Below, in pieces: positions 46,584-55,412 of a DNA stretch of 64,000 nt. The notes beneath the pieces are model-generated. The model saw only the letters and a list, made by a program, of their open reading frames with translations, searched no databases and was not told the DNA's origin. Numbering within the stretch: position 1 is the first letter of the stretch; every line of letters begins with the position of its first letter. The stretch comes from an uncultured Rhizobiaceae group bacterium (GTDB lineage: Bacteria; Pseudomonadota; Alphaproteobacteria; Rhizobiales; Rhizobiaceae), in NCBI GenBank assembly GCA_937958815.1, contig CALGMR010000020.1:21466-85465 (forward strand), in the 5' to 3' direction. A program made the position numbers and the translations under genes.

Positions 46584-47834
46584 CTAGCGCTTCATATTGC
46601 GTTTGCGCGCTGCCAGAGTGCGAAGACGCAAAGCATTCAGCTGAATGAAGCCATGGGCATCTTCTTGATCATATGCACCAGCATCATCTTCAAACGTCAC
46701 CAGTTCTTCTGAGTACAGGGAGGCAGCGCTTGAACGACCCGTCACCATGACGTTGCCTTTGTACAATTTCAGATTAACTTCACCTTCCACATGTTGCTGG
46801 GAATGATCGATGGCCGCCTGCAACATTTCGCGCTCAGGTGAGAACCAAAAACCATTATAAATGAGTTCCGCGTAACGTGGCATCAATTCATCTTTCAAAT
46901 GAGCCGCGCCACGATCCAGCGTGATAGACTCCATGGCACGATGCGCAGTTAGCAATATCGTGCCTCCGGGCGTTTCATAAACCCCACGGGATTTCATACC
47001 GACAAAACGATTTTCAACCAAATCCAAACGGCCAATTCCGTTGTCGCGACCAAGCGTGTTCAGTTGCGTGAACAATTCGGCTGCACTCATGCGTTTGCCG
47101 TTGATCGAAACCGGGTCACCCTTTTCAAATCCAATCGTAATATCCGTGGCTTTGTCAGGCGCATTTTGCGGATCAATGGTCCGCATGTAGACATATTCTG
47201 GAGATTCAACAGCAGGATCTTCCAGAACTTTGCCCTCCGAAGATGAATGCAACAAATTTGCATCAACAGAAAATGGGGCTTCGCCTTGTTTGTCTTTAGC
47301 CACGTGAATTTGATGCGCTTCGGCAAACTCAATCAGATCTGTACGAGATTTGAATTCCCATTCACGCCATGGGGCAATCACTTTTATATCTGGGTTCAAG
47401 GCATAAGCTGCCAGTTCAAATCGCACTTGATCATTGCCTTTGCCAGTCGCTCCATGAGCAATTGCGTCGGCACCGGTTTCTTCAGCAATTTCCACCAGAC
47501 GTTTCGAAATCAAAGGACGGGCGATAGAAGTGCCTAGAAGATAAATGCCCTCGTAGGCCGCGTTTGCGCGGAACATTGGAAACACAAAATCTGCGATGAA
47601 TTCTTCACGAACATCTTCGATGTAGATTTCTTTGATGCCCAAATTTTCTGCTTTGCGCTTAGCTTCTTCAAGTTCAGCACCATCAGCAATTTCGCTCTGT
47701 CCCAGGTCGGCGGTAAACGTGACAACCTCAGCCTCATATTCCGTCTGCAACCACTTCAAGATGATCGACGTATCAAGGCCTCCAGAATAAGCCAGCACAA
47801 CTTTTTTGACGTCACCCTTTTTGATTTTCGACAT
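46584..47834 (-). CDS. argG: Argininosuccinate synthase
   Basis: A 416-residue enzyme that joins citrulline and aspartate with ATP in arginine synthesis. The PP-loop AYSGGLDTS near residue 14, the [13 protein letters not shown] segment and the C-terminal GRSSAASLY block are clear. Met at 47834 is chosen because the 12 residues added by the upstream in-frame start at 47870 are not part of the family. Single gene, divergent from the LysE-family exporter. Confidence 0.97.
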   Translation of the reverse strand: MSKIKKGDVKKVVLAYSGGLDTSIILKWLQTEYEAEVVTFTADLGQSEIADGAELEEAKRKAENLGIKEIYIEDVREEFIADFVFPMFRANAAYEGIYLLGTSIARPLISKRLVEIAEETGADAIAHGATGKGNDQVRFELAAYALNPDIKVIAPWREWEFKSRTDLIEFAEAHQIHVAKDKQGEAPFSVDANLLHSSSEGKVLEDPAVESPEYVYMRTIDPQNAPDKATDITIGFEKGDPVSINGKRMSAAELFTQLNTLGRDNGIGRLDLVENRFVGMKSRGVYETPGGTILLTAHRAMESITLDRGAAHLKDELMPRYAELIYNGFWFSPEREMLQAAIDHSQQHVEGEVNLKLYKGNVMVTGRSSAASLYSEELVTFEDDAGAYDQEDAHGFIQLNALRLRTLAARKRNMKR

Positions 47835-48054
47835 GATTTTTTCAATCCATTTGTTCGCAACACCAACCACATCAGCAGGTCAGCTCTTTGCGCTGCACTT
47901 TAGTCAGATCGCACCGTCAAACAAGATGCTATCCAAAGAGTTTTACGCAAATTGAATGGCCATGAGTGATGTGAAAATTTTCTACCAATTAGGTTCTGTT
48001 CTGAAGCTTGCAGTCCGCCTAAGATAGATCGTCATTCAATGTGAAAACAGTTTT

Positions 48055-48696
48055 ATGGATTTCCTGCCTTCACTCACCACCATTCTGGCTTTTTCAGCCG
48101 CGAGCGTTTTATTGGCAGCGACTCCCGGACCAGACATGACATTGATGTTGGGTCGAACTTTATCAAATGGTCGAAAGTCAGGTTTCTCAGTTCTTCTTGG
48201 AACAGCGGTGGGCTGTTTAGTTCACACGGTTTTAGCAGTCGTTGGAATTTCCGCTTTATTGGCAGCGTCAACAACCGCCTTTCTCATTCTAAAGACGGTC
48301 GGGGCGCTCTATTTGTTATGGTTGGCTTTTGAAGCGATCTTCAAAGGCTCAACATTTTCACTAGACGAAAAGAAAGGCTCAACACAGAGTTTTTGGAATG
48401 ACTTTCTCACTGGATTGGGCGTAAATGTCTTGAATCCAAAAGTTGTCATTTTCTTTTTGACATTTCTGCCGCAGTTCATATCGGCAAACGATCCGAACGC
48501 TTGGCAGAAAATGCTGTTTCTTGGGGTGCTTCTCGACTTTATCGCCACACCCATCATGATTGTGATTTTGCTCACAGCAAGTGAATTTGCAAACACACTA
48601 AAAGCCAATCCCAAAATCAGTCGCATGATAGATTATGTTTTTGGATCAGTGTTTGCAGTGTTTGCAGTGCGCATATTTTTCACTGAAGGCAAATAA
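48055..48696 (+). CDS. LysE/RhtB-family amino acid exporter
   Basis: A 213-residue transporter with about six helices. The N-terminal ATPGPDMTLMLGRTL motif and GTAVGCLVHTVLAVVG segment are diagnostic for the LysE/RhtB superfamily. Substrate unknown, but divergence from argG raises the possibility of a basic amino acid or a related compound. A bidirectional terminator lies directly after the stop. Confidence 0.92.
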   Translation: MDFLPSLTTILAFSAASVLLAATPGPDMTLMLGRTLSNGRKSGFSVLLGTAVGCLVHTVLAVVGISALLAASTTAFLILKTVGALYLLWLAFEAIFKGSTFSLDEKKGSTQSFWNDFLTGLGVNVLNPKVVIFFLTFLPQFISANDPNAWQKMLFLGVLLDFIATPIMIVILLTASEFANTLKANPKISRMIDYVFGSVFAVFAVRIFFTEGK

Positions 48697-48728
48697 AAAA
48701 GGGGCCGCTTATAAAAGTGGCCCCTTTT
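48697..48728. terminator. Bidirectional terminator between LysE-type gene and acs
   Basis: AAAAGGGGCCGCTT (48697-48710) and AAGTGGCCCCTTTT (48715-48728) pair with one wobble; A/T runs on both sides allow function on both strands, serving the two convergent genes. Confidence 0.9.
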
Positions 48729-48751
48729 CAAGATTTTAATCCAGCAAATGT

Positions 48752-50707
48752 TTAGCTTTGTCGGTTTTGCCTGTTTTCAATCAGATCATCGACCACAGCT
48801 GGATCCGCTAATGTGGATGTATCTCCCAGTGACCCAAAATCATCTTCGGCAATCTTTCTAAGAATGCGCCGCATGATTTTTCCAGAACGCGTTTTTGGCA
48901 AACCTGGAGCAAACTGAATGGCATCTGGAGATGCAATCGGGCCAATCTCGGAGCGCACATGATTGCGCAATTCTGTCTTCAATTCGTCCGTTGGCTCCAC
49001 TCCATTCATCAAAGTCACATAGCAATAAATCCCTTGGCCTTTGATGTCGTGCGGATAGCCCACCACGGCAGATTCTGAGACCGTGTCATGCAACACCAGA
49101 GCAGATTCAACTTCCGCAGTTCCCATACGGTGACCGGAGACATTGATCACGTCGTCCACACGACCAGTGATCCAGTAGTATCCGTCTTCATCACGTCGAC
49201 AGCCGTCACCTGTGAAATATTTGCCTTTGTATGTGGAGAAATATGTCTGAACAAAACGCTCGTGGTCACCATAGACCGTGCGCATTTGCCCTGGCCACGA
49301 TGCGGTGATGCACAGGTTGCCATCAGTTGCGCCTTCCAGCACTTCACCTTCATTATCCACCAATTGAGGTTGCACACCAAAAAACGGAACTGTTGCCGAA
49401 CCTGGTTTCAAAGCAACAGCACCTGGAAGTGGTGTGATCATGTGTCCACCCGTCTCGGTTTGCCACCATGTATCGACAATGGGACAACGGTTATCGCCCA
49501 CAACCTTGTGATACCATTCCCATGCTTCTGGATTGATAGGTTCTCCCACGGTGCCCAACAAGCGCAATGAAGAACGCGATGTGGATGTAACCGGATCATC
49601 ACCATGTTGCATCAAGGCTCGAATAGCCGTTGGCGCAGTGTAGAACGTGTTGACCTGATGTTTGTCGCACACCTGCCAAAAACGAGAGTTGTCTGGATAG
49701 TTTGGCACGCCTTCAAACATCAAAGTAGTCGCGCCATTAGCGAGCGGTCCATAGACGATATAGCTGTGACCGGTGACCCAGCCCACATCGGCCGTACACC
49801 AATAGATATCACCATCATGATAATCGAACACATATTGATGGGTCATGGCTGCCCACACCAGATACCCGCCAGTAGTGTGCAAAACACCCTTCGGTTGGCC
49901 TGTTGATCCTGATGTATAGAGAATGAACAGCGGATCCTCCGCATTCATCGGTTCAGGTTCACATTCCGCTGAAACAGATTCCGTAGCTTCGTGATACCAA
50001 ACGTCACGACCGGATTGCCAATCAACCGACCCGCCTGTTCGCTTCACGACCAAGACTTTATCAACACGACCACCTTGCTCAGTAGCGATTTTAATAGAGG
50101 CGTCTACATTTGCTTTGAGCGGAATTGACTTGCCACCTCGCAAACCTTCATCGGCTGTAATCACAAAGGTAGATTCACAGTCGACAAGGCGCTGCGCCAA
50201 AGCGTCGGGTGAAAACCCACCAAATACAATCGAATGAACCGCGCCAATTCGGGTACATGCCAACATGGCGTACGCAGCTTCGGGAATCATGGGCATATAG
50301 AGCGTGACACGATCGCCTTTTTTAACACCATTTGCCTTCATGGCATTGGCAAGACGACAAACATGTTCATGCAATTCTGAATACGTTATTTTGGCATCAT
50401 CAGAAGGGTCGTCCCCTTCCCAAATAATAGCCACCTGATCTCCCCGCGTCGCCAAATGGCGGTCAATACAATTGGCGGAAACATTCAACACACCATCCTC
50501 AAACCATTTGATGGAAACGTCTGGATAGTCATAAGACCAGTTGCCAGCCTTGGTGTAGGGGTGCATCCAATCAAGGCGCTTGGCTTCTTTCATCCAAAAC
50601 GCATCTGGATCACTCACACTTTCTGCATACATCGCTTTGTATTTGGTATTGTCAGCATGTGCGTGGGCCGCAACCTCTGCTGGCACTTCGTAAATTTTCT
50701 CACCCAT
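48752..50707 (-). CDS. acs: Acetyl-CoA synthetase
   Basis: A 651-residue AMP-forming ligase turning acetate into acetyl-CoA. Visible are the P-loop [22 protein letters not shown], the [18 protein letters not shown] hinge region and the C-terminal [14 protein letters not shown] where the last Lys is the regulatory acetylation site of Acs. Length is standard. GGAGG 8 bases upstream of the ATG supports the start. Confidence 0.97.
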   Translation of the reverse strand: MGEKIYEVPAEVAAHAHADNTKYKAMYAESVSDPDAFWMKEAKRLDWMHPYTKAGNWSYDYPDVSIKWFEDGVLNVSANCIDRHLATRGDQVAIIWEGDDPSDDAKITYSELHEHVCRLANAMKANGVKKGDRVTLYMPMIPEAAYAMLACTRIGAVHSIVFGGFSPDALAQRLVDCESTFVITADEGLRGGKSIPLKANVDASIKIATEQGGRVDKVLVVKRTGGSVDWQSGRDVWYHEATESVSAECEPEPMNAEDPLFILYTSGSTGQPKGVLHTTGGYLVWAAMTHQYVFDYHDGDIYWCTADVGWVTGHSYIVYGPLANGATTLMFEGVPNYPDNSRFWQVCDKHQVNTFYTAPTAIRALMQHGDDPVTSTSRSSLRLLGTVGEPINPEAWEWYHKVVGDNRCPIVDTWWQTETGGHMITPLPGAVALKPGSATVPFFGVQPQLVDNEGEVLEGATDGNLCITASWPGQMRTVYGDHERFVQTYFSTYKGKYFTGDGCRRDEDGYYWITGRVDDVINVSGHRMGTAEVESALVLHDTVSESAVVGYPHDIKGQGIYCYVTLMNGVEPTDELKTELRNHVRSEIGPIASPDAIQFAPGLPKTRSGKIMRRILRKIAEDDFGSLGDTSTLADPAVVDDLIENRQNRQS

Positions 50708-50837
50708 AAGTCAAACCTCCCAACATATGAAAGCGATGCTTTCCTATTTCATAATATGTTGTCTTACACAGGCGTGAAAATCCAGTCCATTAGACTTGAG
50801 TAAGGGCACAGCTAATTTCCGATCCCAAACGTTAAGT

Positions 50838-50853
50838 TTAACAATTAAGTAAC
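50838..50853. promoter_or_regulatory. Near-consensus CtrA box
   Basis: TTAA, seven bases, GTAAC: one mismatch from the alphaproteobacterial CtrA target TTAA-N7-TTAAC. It lies 107 bases upstream of the first M15 peptidase gene in the 252-base gap after acs. Short AT-rich sites arise by chance, so this is tentative. Confidence 0.3.
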
Positions 50854-50959
50854 CTTGTCGAAACTTTACCTTTTCGTCGCCACATTCGCTATTTAGGCAT
50901 CCTGAAAATTGGAAAAGTCAGCTCTTGTAGAGCCACTTTCTGAAGCAGGAATTTGTCAA

Positions 50960-51478
50960 ATGAATAATGTTATGAAGCGCTGCGCGTTTGTCGCGGCTAC
51001 AGTATTTTGTTGCTTTTTGGCGGTATCATTTTTGCCAAACGAAACCCGTGCAGCAAAGACAACATCAATCACCAAGAAGGTGATAAAAACGACCATCCGA
51101 AAAACACGCGCAACCACAAGTAAGAAAAGGCGCTCTGGCAAACGCAAGTCCGCCTATGTTGGGCGCAAAATCAGACGCATTACATTAAATGCACCGTGGA
51201 AATGCGTACCTGGTCGTTTGAAATCGGTTATTTCTCAGGTGTCGCGCAAATTTGGTCGCGTTGTCATCAACAGCACCCATCGCAGCAAACGCAAAAACCG
51301 TATGGTTGGCGGGAAAAGCAAATCCTATCACATTGGTTGTCGAGCCGTGGACTTTCGTGTGCATGGGCGCACAAGGGGTTTGACCCGCTGGTTGGCACGT
51401 CACCCCAAAGTTGGTGGTTTCAAACGTTACCGATCAGGTTTTTATCACATTGATATTGGGCCAAAACGCACCTGGTGA
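50960..51478 (+). CDS. Secreted M15-type D-Ala-D-Ala carboxypeptidase-like protein, copy 1
   Basis: A 172-residue protein with a signal peptide ending at TRAA (about residue 31), then a strongly basic Lys/Arg-rich linker (about 32-68) and a peptidase M15_3 (YcbK-like) domain. Zinc-site segments are SYHIGCRAVDFRV and FYHIDIGPKRTW. The basic linker probably tethers it to anionic cell wall polymers. AGGA at 50948-50951 supports the Met at 50960. The next gene is a shorter paralogue. Confidence 0.88.
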   Translation: MNNVMKRCAFVAATVFCCFLAVSFLPNETRAAKTTSITKKVIKTTIRKTRATTSKKRRSGKRKSAYVGRKIRRITLNAPWKCVPGRLKSVISQVSRKFGRVVINSTHRSKRKNRMVGGKSKSYHIGCRAVDFRVHGRTRGLTRWLARHPKVGGFKRYRSGFYHIDIGPKRTW

Positions 51479-51670
51479 TTTAAGCAAACAGCTGTACCAC
51501 ACTGCGCCTAAGCCCATGAAAACCACAGTTGAAATTATCGAAGATTGCACTCTTCAATTGTTCAAAACACGTTTCAATTAACCAAACTTTCTCACCAATT
51601 TTAAGCAGTTTGTTGAGAAACTGTTCATCAAGAAAGGCGCTCAGCGCTACGATGAACAAGGTTGCGTGTA

Positions 51671-52099
51671 ATGTTCAAACGGAAATCAAGTTTTTCGACA
51701 ACTGCTGTTTTGCTTGCAGTTTCATTGTTGGTTTCGTCTTGTGCCAGTTGGCCTGGTCTCTATCGCATTGGCGGCGAGGGCGAGGTCATTTATCAGAAAA
51801 CGTCATGGTGCATCCCATGGAGTCTGAAACGCGTGTTGCGTCGTGTCGCTCATCACTATGGAGACGTTATCGTTTTTTCCACGTGGCGGAGCCCTTGGTA
51901 CAATCGTAAAGTTGGCGGTGCCAGCAGTTCATATCACAAGACCTGTCAGGCCGTAGATTTCAAAGTGCGTGGAGCCAATATGGCCAAAGTCTATGCTTAT
52001 GTGAAAAAACAGGATGCCGTTGGCGGTCACAAACTTTATCCCGCCAGGCGGGGTGGACATATCCACATAGACACTGGTCCGCGTCGAACCTGGAATTAG
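51671..52099 (+). CDS. M15-type D-Ala-D-Ala carboxypeptidase-like lipoprotein, copy 2
   Basis: A 142-residue paralogue of the preceding gene without the basic linker. The N-terminus ends in VSSC at Cys25 or nearby, which fits a lipobox, so it is probably an outer-membrane lipoprotein. The peptidase zinc-site segments are SYHKTCQAVDFKV and HIHIDTGPRRTW. Start taken at ATG 51671 with AAGG about 9 bases upstream; an upstream TTG at 51662 would add three residues. It shares the TTAG tetranucleotide with the stop of the convergent ycaQ-like gene. Confidence 0.87.
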   Translation: MFKRKSSFSTTAVLLAVSLLVSSCASWPGLYRIGGEGEVIYQKTSWCIPWSLKRVLRRVAHHYGDVIVFSTWRSPWYNRKVGGASSSYHKTCQAVDFKVRGANMAKVYAYVKKQDAVGGHKLYPARRGGHIHIDTGPRRTWN

Positions 52100-53292
52100 G
52101 CAGGTAAGGCTCCATCGAGCCATTTTATATCACGAACATTTGCCAATCGGGTTTGACGTTGCAGTTCCGAATGGATGCGCGACATCCGCGCCTCGCTCAA
52201 TTTTTGTTTCGGTTCAAGCCACAAGCGTTTCACGTCCAAACAATCGTCCTTTCGTTTCGCACGCATATCTATGCGGCCGATCATTTTGTCTCCCTCCAAC
52301 AATGGGAAGACATAATATCCCCAGATACGTTTTTCTTCCGGCACATATATTTCAATGCGATAGTCAAACCCAAAGAGCCAAGACAGTCGCTGGCGATCTC
52401 GAATGACGGGATCAAAAGGCGACAGGACTCGTATGCGATTTGATATTTTGGGGATGTCAGCAACAACAGACTCGATATCAGCCCTAGCAATGAAGCTTTT
52501 GGGTTGTGTGCCTTTTACGCCCTCAACGACCACCTCGGTGATTGTGTTGTGGCCTTGTTGATCAATCCATTCTGATACTTCACTTATCGAAAGCAAATCC
52601 CAGTATTTTGCAATGTCTTTAGCTGTTCCGAAGCCCAACCTGTCCAATGCGGATCTACAGGCCCAATCAATAAATTCTTCGCGCGTTACGCTTTGGTCTA
52701 AAAATTCCAGAGGCACCACGCGGTTGGTCAAATCATAAACTTTCTGAAAGCCCTCACGTGCTGCAATACAGATATCACCTGTGCGCCACAAAAACTCGAG
52801 CGCTGCTTTGCCATCATGCCACTGCCACATATCCAGCTTTACGCCCTTTGGCTTTTCCAGGTCTCTTGATCTCAAGCTTCCATTTTGCTGCATGCGCAAT
52901 AGCAGATCCTGACACCGGGTTTTGTAACCAGAGCCCTGCCATTTGTGATATTTTTCTTCCAGCTTTACGCGGTCGCGATTAAACTTGTGACGCCAATATT
53001 TGAAAAACTCAGTTGGGATGACTGAAGCATCGTGAGTCCAATTTTCAAACAATCGACCTTCGGTCTCTATAAGCCTGGCCAAATGTTTAGGCCGGTATGT
53101 TTGATTGCGCGCAAATAGTGTCATGTGTTGAGCGCGTTCAACCCACTGGATGGAATCCAGTTGCACAAAGCCAAGCTGAACGATGAGTTCATAAAGATCG
53201 TTGGGTGTTAGTTTTTTATTGGGTGCGCGGGTCAGCCCTTGCAAATGAAGAATGACGCGGCGCGCTTGTTGATTGCTGATTTGAAAATCCAT
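52096..53292 (-). CDS. YcaQ/AlkX-type DNA glycosylase (HTH_42 family)
   Basis: A 398-residue winged-helix protein of the HTH_42 superfamily. The catalytic site of characterised members is a Q-x-Q or Q-x-D motif; here Gln44-Leu45-Asp46 (in FVQLDSIQ) gives the Q-x-D form of E. coli YcaQ (AlkX), a glycosylase that unhooks DNA interstrand crosslinks and removes alkylated bases. The downstream RAQH and FENWTHDAS segments and the C-terminal RIDMRAKRKDD barrel also match. Single gene, with no linked repair genes. Confidence 0.9.
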   Translation of the reverse strand: MDFQISNQQARRVILHLQGLTRAPNKKLTPNDLYELIVQLGFVQLDSIQWVERAQHMTLFARNQTYRPKHLARLIETEGRLFENWTHDASVIPTEFFKYWRHKFNRDRVKLEEKYHKWQGSGYKTRCQDLLLRMQQNGSLRSRDLEKPKGVKLDMWQWHDGKAALEFLWRTGDICIAAREGFQKVYDLTNRVVPLEFLDQSVTREEFIDWACRSALDRLGFGTAKDIAKYWDLLSISEVSEWIDQQGHNTITEVVVEGVKGTQPKSFIARADIESVVADIPKISNRIRVLSPFDPVIRDRQRLSWLFGFDYRIEIYVPEEKRIWGYYVFPLLEGDKMIGRIDMRAKRKDDCLDVKRLWLEPKQKLSEARMSRIHSELQRQTRLANVRDIKWLDGALPA

Positions 53293-53401
53293 GTTTCAAC
53301 GATGAAGGGAATTTTGCTTGCTTTGCAAGCACCTATTTCCACCCACCGATTTAACTTCAATTTGATTTTGAGTGAAGTTGATCTCGTGCCAATGTGGCGG
53401 C

Positions 53402-54217
53402 ATGAAAATACGTTCTCACTTCTCGGCCTCGGTAATTTTATCTTCGTTGGCTTTCATTCCAGCGCAGTCTGCTTCTGCTCAAACAGAAGCTTCGACCGCT
53501 TGTGCGCTGGAGATACCTTGCAGAATTGGTGAACGATCTTACCACGCTCGTATTCCCGACGGCTGGGACGGTAAAACCCCACTTCCCGTTTTGATGCATT
53601 TTCATGGATGGGGTCGTCAGGGACCCCTCATTATGAAACACACGCGGATTGCGGGCGCCACGCGAAAATTGGGCGTCTTGCTGTTGGCGCCTAATGGTCA
53701 AGGACGAAGCTGGCAATTTTGGACACCAGACACCCAAGACGTTCCGTTTGCAGAATCCGTTCTAGAAGATGCTGCGAAACGCTGGCCGATTGATCGTTCC
53801 AAAATATTTGTGTCTGGCTATTCTTATGGAAGCGCGATGGCTTGGCGTTTTGCATGCGCTCAAGGAAATAAGGTCAACACTCTGCTCGCCATATCTGGCA
53901 CTTTGCCGTCTCAAGAGGAAACCTGCAACTCACCCGTGAATGTGCGTCACGTTCATGGAACACGCGACACCGTCATGGACATGCCCATTGGCGATGATGG
54001 CGATGTAACTTATGCAGTGAAGCTTTGGCGAGACCGTAATTTCTGCAAAGACACCTCGCCCACAAAACAGTCATGGCGGGCGTTGCAAAGATTGAGCTTC
54101 AACCGTCATACGTGGAACAAATGTGAGTCGGGAAAGTCGGTCATTTTGGATGTTCACAAACGGGGTCACTTTATTCCGCGTCAATGGATAAAGACGCAGT
54201 TGGAACAACTATTGTAA
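53402..54217 (+). CDS. Secreted PHB depolymerase/feruloyl esterase-like hydrolase
   Basis: A 271-residue alpha/beta hydrolase with a signal peptide (residues 1 to about 27). The nucleophile elbow is GYSYGSA, the oxyanion region LMHFHGWGRQG, the likely acid Asp in HGTRDTVMDM and the base His in HKRGHFIPR. This matches the LpqC/PHB depolymerase group. Substrate could be polyhydroxyalkanoate oligomers or plant/algal esters. ATG at 53402 begins the signal peptide; upstream in-frame GTG at 53372 would bury it. Confidence 0.87.
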   Translation: MKIRSHFSASVILSSLAFIPAQSASAQTEASTACALEIPCRIGERSYHARIPDGWDGKTPLPVLMHFHGWGRQGPLIMKHTRIAGATRKLGVLLLAPNGQGRSWQFWTPDTQDVPFAESVLEDAAKRWPIDRSKIFVSGYSYGSAMAWRFACAQGNKVNTLLAISGTLPSQEETCNSPVNVRHVHGTRDTVMDMPIGDDGDVTYAVKLWRDRNFCKDTSPTKQSWRALQRLSFNRHTWNKCESGKSVILDVHKRGHFIPRQWIKTQLEQLL

Positions 54218-54292
54218 AATCTTCTTTCCTTACATGGGATTTGTTCAAATTTGCTCTCATTGTCGCACCCCTGGAAAGAGATGATCTGCCCC

Positions 54293-54321
54293 TTGCAAGT
54301 CATGTTTTCGTTGCCCATAGT
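54293..54321 (+). promoter_or_regulatory. Candidate promoter of a short transcription unit
   Basis: TTGCAA (54293-54298), 17-base spacer, CATAGT (54316-54321). Transcription would start near 54328 and end at the hairpin 54510-54557, giving an RNA of about 225-230 nt. Confidence 0.35.
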
Positions 54322-54342
54322 TTAGGCTTGTTCAACGCATTG

Positions 54343-54356
54343 AAAGGAGGTGATCC
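54343..54356 (+). promoter_or_regulatory. 14-base perfect Shine-Dalgarno sequence
   Basis: AAAGGAGGTGATCC is the exact complement of the conserved 3' end of bacterial 16S rRNA (GGATCACCTCCTTT), far longer than the 4-6 matching bases usual in this window. GGAGG lies 7 bases ahead of the ATG at 54358. Confidence 0.8.
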
Positions 54357-54357
54357 A

Positions 54358-54429
54358 ATGTCGAGCACTTTCACGAATTCGGTAGGGTCTTTGTTTGAGG
54401 GAAAAGCAGTGGAGCAATCTTCACGCTAA
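54358..54429 (+). CDS. 23-residue peptide gene
   Basis: A short frame (M-S-S-T-F-T-N-S-V-G then LFEGKAVEQSSR) ending in TAA. The case for translation is the full-length Shine-Dalgarno sequence at optimal spacing, a candidate promoter upstream and a strong terminator downstream, all within 270 bases of otherwise gene-free sequence. The peptide is polar with no membrane segment and belongs to no family I know. It could instead be a decoy for ribosomes or a dual-function RNA. Confidence 0.6.
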   Translation: MSSTFTNSVGSLFEGKAVEQSSR

Positions 54430-54509
54430 TCCTTAAAACCGGATTGTCATATTCACGCGTTGACTGATGTGTCAGCCTGACGAGACCCTCCGGAATAAAG
54501 AAAATGCGG

Positions 54510-54557
54510 GGCCATTCGCCTTTCCAAACTGGAAAATGCGGATGGCCTTTTTCTTTG
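54510..54557 (+). terminator. Strong Rho-independent terminator
   Basis: GGCCATTCGC (54510-54519) pairs with GCGGATGGCC (54538-54547) with one wobble; an inner TTTCC/GGAAA stem (54521-54525 with 54531-54535) extends it; TTTTTCTTT follows. It ends the short transcription unit and lies before the convergent nuclease gene. Confidence 0.88.
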
Positions 54558-54569
54558 AGCATCACGTAG

Positions 54570-55028
54570 TCAACTGCCTGAAGACTCAGCGGTGCTAAGG
54601 GTGCACCAAGAACTCCGTTTGCCACCTTTGTATTTTCGCACCATCTTGTGCTGAAGCAAATGGTGCGCCACATCTATCCCGTCGTTGGTCACCACGCGCG
54701 CCAAAACCCGCCCAAAATATTTGCCTCCACTCACTCCAAACAGTTTGACCTGTTGAACCCCAACCAACCTCTCAACCGCATGTTTGGCTTCAAAAGCCAT
54801 GCGCTTCTCATTTGGGCATTTTGCTCGAAGTTCTGGCGCATCTATTCCACGAAGACGCACCGAAACGGAAACCCGGTGCCCCGGCCAAATGTGGGCACGG
54901 ACCACAATGCTGTCTCCATCGCGAACCTTTTCTACATCAGCAAAAATCGGTCCCGCGATTGTGTCGCGCGCTAAGCTCAAATTGGGCCAAGTCAGAAAAC
55001 AAGATAAGAGTAATGTAAAAAGTCGCAC
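54570..55028 (-). CDS. Secreted thermonuclease-like (SNase/TNase domain) protein
   Basis: A 152-residue protein with a signal peptide (residues 1-20, ending SLA). The staphylococcal nuclease fold is indicated by VRDGDSIVV, VRLRGIDAPEL (catalytic Arg and the acidic pocket), and YFGRVLARVVTNDG, ending with KYKGGKRSSWC. Likely a periplasmic or secreted DNase/RNase. It starts at GTG, with only a weak ribosome binding site. It runs toward the short transcription unit at 54.3-54.6 kb. Confidence 0.87.
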   Translation of the reverse strand: MRLFTLLLSCFLTWPNLSLARDTIAGPIFADVEKVRDGDSIVVRAHIWPGHRVSVSVRLRGIDAPELRAKCPNEKRMAFEAKHAVERLVGVQQVKLFGVSGGKYFGRVLARVVTNDGIDVAHHLLQHKMVRKYKGGKRSSWCTLSTAESSGS

Positions 55029-55119
55029 AATATCGATTGAACCAAATAGAGGATAATTTTCCTATATATGATTCGCGGAGAATTACAACTTGGGTTGCAT
55101 TATACAACCAATAATTGTG

Positions 55120-55296
55120 TTAAAAATCAGAAGCAATGCCCTTGTTTTCCCAGTCGCCATAGCGCGAAGGGTTCGGGCCATCTCTTCCATTCAGTTCTTT
55201 GGGAGCCTCTTGCTCTTCAAATTTTTCGCGACGTGCTTTTGCTTCTGCCAAGGCACGCTGAGCAGTTTCCGGAGAAGGTTTTTTGGCTTTCTTCAT
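55120..55296 (-). CDS. DUF1674 protein, succinate dehydrogenase assembly factor 4 (SdhAF4) homologue
   Basis: A 58-residue protein whose C-terminus GRDGPNPSRYGDWENKGIASDF-like block (residues about 37-58) is the DUF1674/SdhAF4 signature. In eukaryotes SDHAF4 binds the flavinylated SdhA subunit to help complex II assembly; the bacterial role is assumed similar. The N-terminal half is a charged helix. Met at 55296 is used with AGGTG 5 bases upstream. It is divergent from htpX, a common arrangement in rhizobia. sdh genes are not in the window. Confidence 0.88.
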   Translation of the reverse strand: MKKAKKPSPETAQRALAEAKARREKFEEQEAPKELNGRDGPNPSRYGDWENKGIASDF

Positions 55297-55412
55297 TTTG
55301 CACCTATAATACGCCACACAATTTGATGCGGCGGGTCATATTGACTCAGATAGACCTCCTCCCCATCTGATACAAGAAAATTGGCAATTCAAAACCGCAA
55401 AGGCAAATCGTT

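Noticed and set aside
54184..54357. In-frame extension of the 23-residue peptide upstream to 54184
   Set aside because: It would overlap the esterase gene and pass through the Shine-Dalgarno sequence; the ATG right after that sequence is far better placed.
54371..54673. Minus-strand open frame of 100 codons across the terminator and nuclease end
   Set aside because: It is antisense to the small peptide gene, includes the terminator hairpin and overlaps the true nuclease frame; no homology seen.
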